8,567 bases of DNA from Auritidibacter sp. Marseille-P8566 (GTDB lineage: Bacteria; Bacteroidota; Bacteroidia; Flavobacteriales; Flavobacteriaceae), in NCBI GenBank assembly GCA_943325595.2, contig CALPQA020000057.1, positions 1-8,567 on the forward strand, in the 5' to 3' direction. Of the stretch, positions 6,347-8,567 are shown in pieces. How positions within the stretch are numbered: the first letter of the stretch is position 1; every line of letters starts with the position of its first letter. A program made the translations under genes and the position numbers. The notes beneath the pieces were generated by a model. That model had not been told where the DNA came from, searched no databases, and was given only the letters and a program-made list of their open reading frames with translations.

Positions 6347-7396
6347 TTAAAACGAATAGGTTGTTGCTAATAAAAAGTAGGCTGTAGATTTTGTTGGCGA
6401 ACCGTCAGTAAAAATCTTTTCTGATGCAGAATCCAATCTAAATTCAGGAATAAAAGTTAAATTTCCCTCTTTGAAATTTAATGATAGTGTGTTTGCAAAA
6501 ACATTTGCTCCTATTCCAACAACTCCATCTTTGTCATCGAAATATTCTGCTCTGTATGCCAAGCTTAGGTTTTTCTTTAGTGTTATGTTAGCATATCCAA
6601 CTACTGAAAACCAGGAATTAGACTCGTCGATAACATCATCAGAAGTTAACGCATACGTTCCATTGAAACCTAAAGATAATTTTTCACTTACTTTTTTGGA
6701 AGCTACAAAATCAAATTGCGTTTTGTTAACTGTTGACACAGGATTCATACTTCCAGAAGTTACATTAAAAAATGCGCTTCCAGTTTCGCCTGTATAACCT
6801 AACTGAGCGATAAATGTTTTTTGAGTTGAACCAGCACTAACTGCAGATTTGAAATCTGTTGGGTTAGTAACACCCGCCATGAAATTGTATTTTCCTACCG
6901 TGTATTGCGCTTTTACTCCCGTATTGAAGAATGGTCCGTTTGTGAATGCATAAGACATACTGTAGTTTTTATTGTCAACTGCATCCAATAATTCATATCC
7001 GATGTGGGTTCCAAAACTACCTGCAGTAACTTTAAAACTTGGTGAGAAATCATAAGTCACATACAATTGTTTTACCATAAATGTAGTTGTTGCATCATTA
7101 TATGTAAACTCAGATGCTCTTGTTCCAAAACCTAAGTCAACAAAAACTGCTGCTTTTCCAGCTTTGTGAGAAGCTTCAATAGAAGCCATTCCAAGTTCGA
7201 AAGAATCGTTTGATTTGGTAAAACTTGTTTTGCTATTGTCAAATTTTGAAAGATCATATTTATAATACATGTCTACAGAACCTGCAAAAACAGTTGCTGG
7301 CGGTGGCGTTGCATCTTGCGCAAAACTATTGGCGAAAGCGGTTAATAATAGTGCCGCTGAGAATAAAGTCGATTTAATGTTAATGGTATTCTTCAT
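6347..7396 (-). CDS. OmpL-like outer-membrane beta-barrel porin (BBP2/DUF1597-type)
   Basis: I chose ATG 7396 (349 residues), which begins MKNTINIK with a clear signal peptide: hydrophobic core LFSAALLLTAFA, likely cleavage near SFA|QD. An in-frame ATG at 7438 would add 14 hydrophobic residues and spoil this signal. The mature protein starts with a short Pro/Ala linker. Alternating strands rich in Tyr/Phe/Gly follow, such as GSVDMYYKYDLSKF, ELGMASIEASHKA and KQLYVTYDF. It ends in ...TTYSF, with the C-terminal aromatic typical of BAM-inserted barrels. Length and pattern fit the putative OmpL-like porin-2 group. It follows amt by 170 bp on the same strand with no convincing terminator or TAnnTTTG box between, so cotranscription is plausible. 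It might pass ammonium, amines or other small solutes; the substrate is inferred from its neighbour only. Confidence 0.82.
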   Translation of the reverse strand: MKNTINIKSTLFSAALLLTAFANSFAQDATPPPATVFAGSVDMYYKYDLSKFDNSKTSFTKSNDSFELGMASIEASHKAGKAAVFVDLGFGTRASEFTYNDATTTFMVKQLYVTYDFSPSFKVTAGSFGTHIGYELLDAVDNKNYSMSYAFTNGPFFNTGVKAQYTVGKYNFMAGVTNPTDFKSAVSAGSTQKTFIAQLGYTGETGSAFFNVTSGSMNPVSTVNKTQFDFVASKKVSEKLSLGFNGTYALTSDDVIDESNSWFSVVGYANITLKKNLSLAYRAEYFDDKDGVVGIGANVFANTLSLNFKEGNLTFIPEFRLDSASEKIFTDGSPTKSTAYFLLATTYSF

Positions 7397-7487
7397 GTTT
7401 AAAAAATTAATTGTTAATAATAGATTTGAAATTATCATGCTTATTCGATTTCCTATTTTAATTAAAAATTGGCATGGGAAATGCTAG

Positions 7488-7540
7488 TCCGTCATTTTCA
7501 TAAATTTGAAAACGGAAATTTTAATTCAAAATAAAACGGA
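7488..7540. repeat. Imperfect inverted repeat plus direct repeat in the amt-porin spacer
   Basis: TCCG (7488-7491) and TTTTC (7495-7499) face GAAAACGGA (7508-7516), giving an interrupted inverted repeat of 4+5 bases with a three-base bulge and an 8-base loop. AAAACGGA (7509-7516) recurs at 7533-7540, 24 bases on. No T-run follows, so I do not call a terminator. It could be a regulator site or mRNA-processing hairpin controlling the porin. The weak CTTTTT/AAAAAG pair at 7545-7559 is too AT-rich to call. Confidence 0.3.
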
Positions 7541-7566
7541 TTTACTTTTTGCTAAAAAGCTATTTT

Positions 7567-8567
7567 TTATAGGTATTCACCGTGTTGAGAAATATCCAAT
7601 CCTAGCTCTTCTTTGTCTTCACTTACTCTAAGAGGTGTAATTTTATTTACAATATAGAATAAAGCATAAGAAACAGTAAAAGCAAATACAGAAACGATAA
7701 CTAATGCTTTTAATTGAATTAAAAACAAAGTTGCATCCCCATAAATTAATCCTTGATTGTCACCAACAATAGCATTTACCGATTTTGAAGCAAACACACC
7801 AGTTAATAACATCCCCACCATTCCACCTACACCATGGCAAGCAAAAACATCTAAAGCATCATCAACTTTACCTTTTGGAAATTTACTTACAACTAGATTA
7901 CTCACAAAACTCGCGATAAAACCGATTGCCAATGCAGAAGGAATTGTTACAGATCCTGCAGCTGGCGTAATAGCTACTAAACCAACTACAGCTCCAATAC
8001 AAGCTCCCATCGCTGAAAGTTTATGTCCAAGAATTTTATCTAAGAATACCCAACCCATTGCAGCGGCAGCGGCAGCAACAGTTGTAGTTCCCAATGCTTG
8101 AGCGGCAAGACCACTAGCTGCAACAGCAGAACCTGCATTGAAACCGAACCAACCGAACCATAACAATCCTGTTCCTAATAATACATAAGTAATACGTGCA
8201 GGGTTTGATTTTTGTGTTTTTCTTTTCCCTAAGAAAATAGCTCCAGCCAAAGCAGCCCATCCAGCACTCATGTGAACTACTGTTCCTCCAGCAAAATCTA
8301 ACACTCCCCATCCGAAGAATAATCCATCAGGATGCCATGTCATGTGACATAATGGTGCGTAAACAAAAATTATAAATAAAACCATAAATAACAAATAAGC
8401 CCAGAAACGAACACGTTCAGCAAAAGCCCCTGTTATTAAAGCAGGTGTAATAATTGCGAATTTTGCTTGAAATAAAGCAAATAAAATAAATGGAATAGTT
8501 GGTGCTAATTCCCAAGCAGAATTTGCGCTTACTCCATTAAAAAACAAATTTGTTGTTGGATCTCCTA
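7567..8567 (-). CDS. amt: Ammonium transporter, Amt/MEP/Rh family (N-terminus cut off)
   Basis: The frame is open to the window edge, so the first part (roughly 80-110 residues) is missing; 332 codons remain before TAA at 7567. The family is unmistakable: TPALITGAFAER, HMTW, LDFAGGTVVH, GWFGFNAGS and DVFACHGVGGMVG. The two pore histidines are present, in TVVH (codon at 8272-8274) and CHGV (codon at 7834-7836). The Asp of LDFAGG, which stabilises the ammonium-recruiting site, is also there. Eight or more membrane helices can be seen. The soluble C-terminal tail LRVSEDKEELGLDISQHGEY is the part that transduces PII (GlnK) control in this family. The protein is a trimeric inner-membrane channel importing ammonium. 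The porin gene follows 170 bp downstream. An apparent start at 8547 is TTG inside the coding sequence, not the true start. Confidence 0.96.
   Translation of the reverse strand, partial: GDPTTNLFFNGVSANSAWELAPTIPFILFALFQAKFAIITPALITGAFAERVRFWAYLLFMVLFIIFVYAPLCHMTWHPDGLFFGWGVLDFAGGTVVHMSAGWAALAGAIFLGKRKTQKSNPARITYVLLGTGLLWFGWFGFNAGSAVAASGLAAQALGTTTVAAAAAAMGWVFLDKILGHKLSAMGACIGAVVGLVAITPAAGSVTIPSALAIGFIASFVSNLVVSKFPKGKVDDALDVFACHGVGGMVGMLLTGVFASKSVNAIVGDNQGLIYGDATLFLIQLKALVIVSVFAFTVSYALFYIVNKITPLRVSEDKEELGLDISQHGEYL

Noticed and set aside
6471..6797. Plus-strand open frame of 108 residues
   Set aside because: Antisense to the porin; a by-product of its codon pattern.
7269..7487. Plus-strand open frame of 72 residues
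   Set aside because: Runs antisense through the porin signal peptide region and spacer, with no start context or protein-like features beyond chance.
8055..8080. GCAGCG-type trinucleotide repeat on the plus strand
   Set aside because: It encodes an Ala run in an amt membrane helix and is too short to be a meaningful repeat.
7757..8311. Plus-strand frame (114 residues) and an extra minus-strand frame (65 residues)
   Set aside because: Both overlap the certain amt coding frame; the minus one is a shifted reading of it, with no sign of a real frameshift.

Overview
The window is AT-rich, gene-dense bacterial DNA that looks like Flavobacteriaceae, most likely Flavobacterium or a close relative. 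Reasons: K/N/I/F-rich proteins, TAnnTTTG-type (Bacteroidota sigma) -7 boxes ahead of several genes, no strong Shine-Dalgarno sequences, and outer-membrane proteins with signal peptides ending in AAQD or FAQD. Every gene I accept is on the minus strand, so transcription runs from high to low coordinates. Genes at both ends are cut by the window.

Right part (8567-6302): the 3' three quarters of an ammonium transporter (amt), then 170 bp downstream an OmpL-like beta-barrel porin, closed by a strong rho-independent terminator. The pair may deliver ammonium or small N-compounds across the outer and then the inner membrane (inference). Middle (6058-4125): a single gene for a large outer-membrane beta-barrel protein with a POTRA-like periplasmic N-terminus, with its own -7 box and a terminator. 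A short segment enclosed by two hairpins and a 67-residue two-helix membrane protein follow.

Left part (3493-1): a tight four-gene operon, vWA protein -> PP2C phosphatase -> Ser/Thr kinase -> single-pass membrane protein (incomplete). Gaps are only 4, 7 and 14 nt. The first three match the TerY-phosphorylation triad (TerY-P), predicted as a phospho-signalling module linked to Ter stress systems and reported among prokaryotic antiviral systems. The fourth gene is not part of the usual triad as I know it. It has a long cytoplasmic-type tail with two copies of a ten-residue motif that differ almost only at synonymous sites, a Pro/Asn/Lys linker, one membrane helix and an outer domain I do not recognise. 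I propose it as a membrane sensor or phospho-target of the triad. This operon, preceded by a spacer of about 10% G+C, is the most interesting part of the window.

I see no tRNA or rRNA genes, CRISPR arrays, transposases or integrases.
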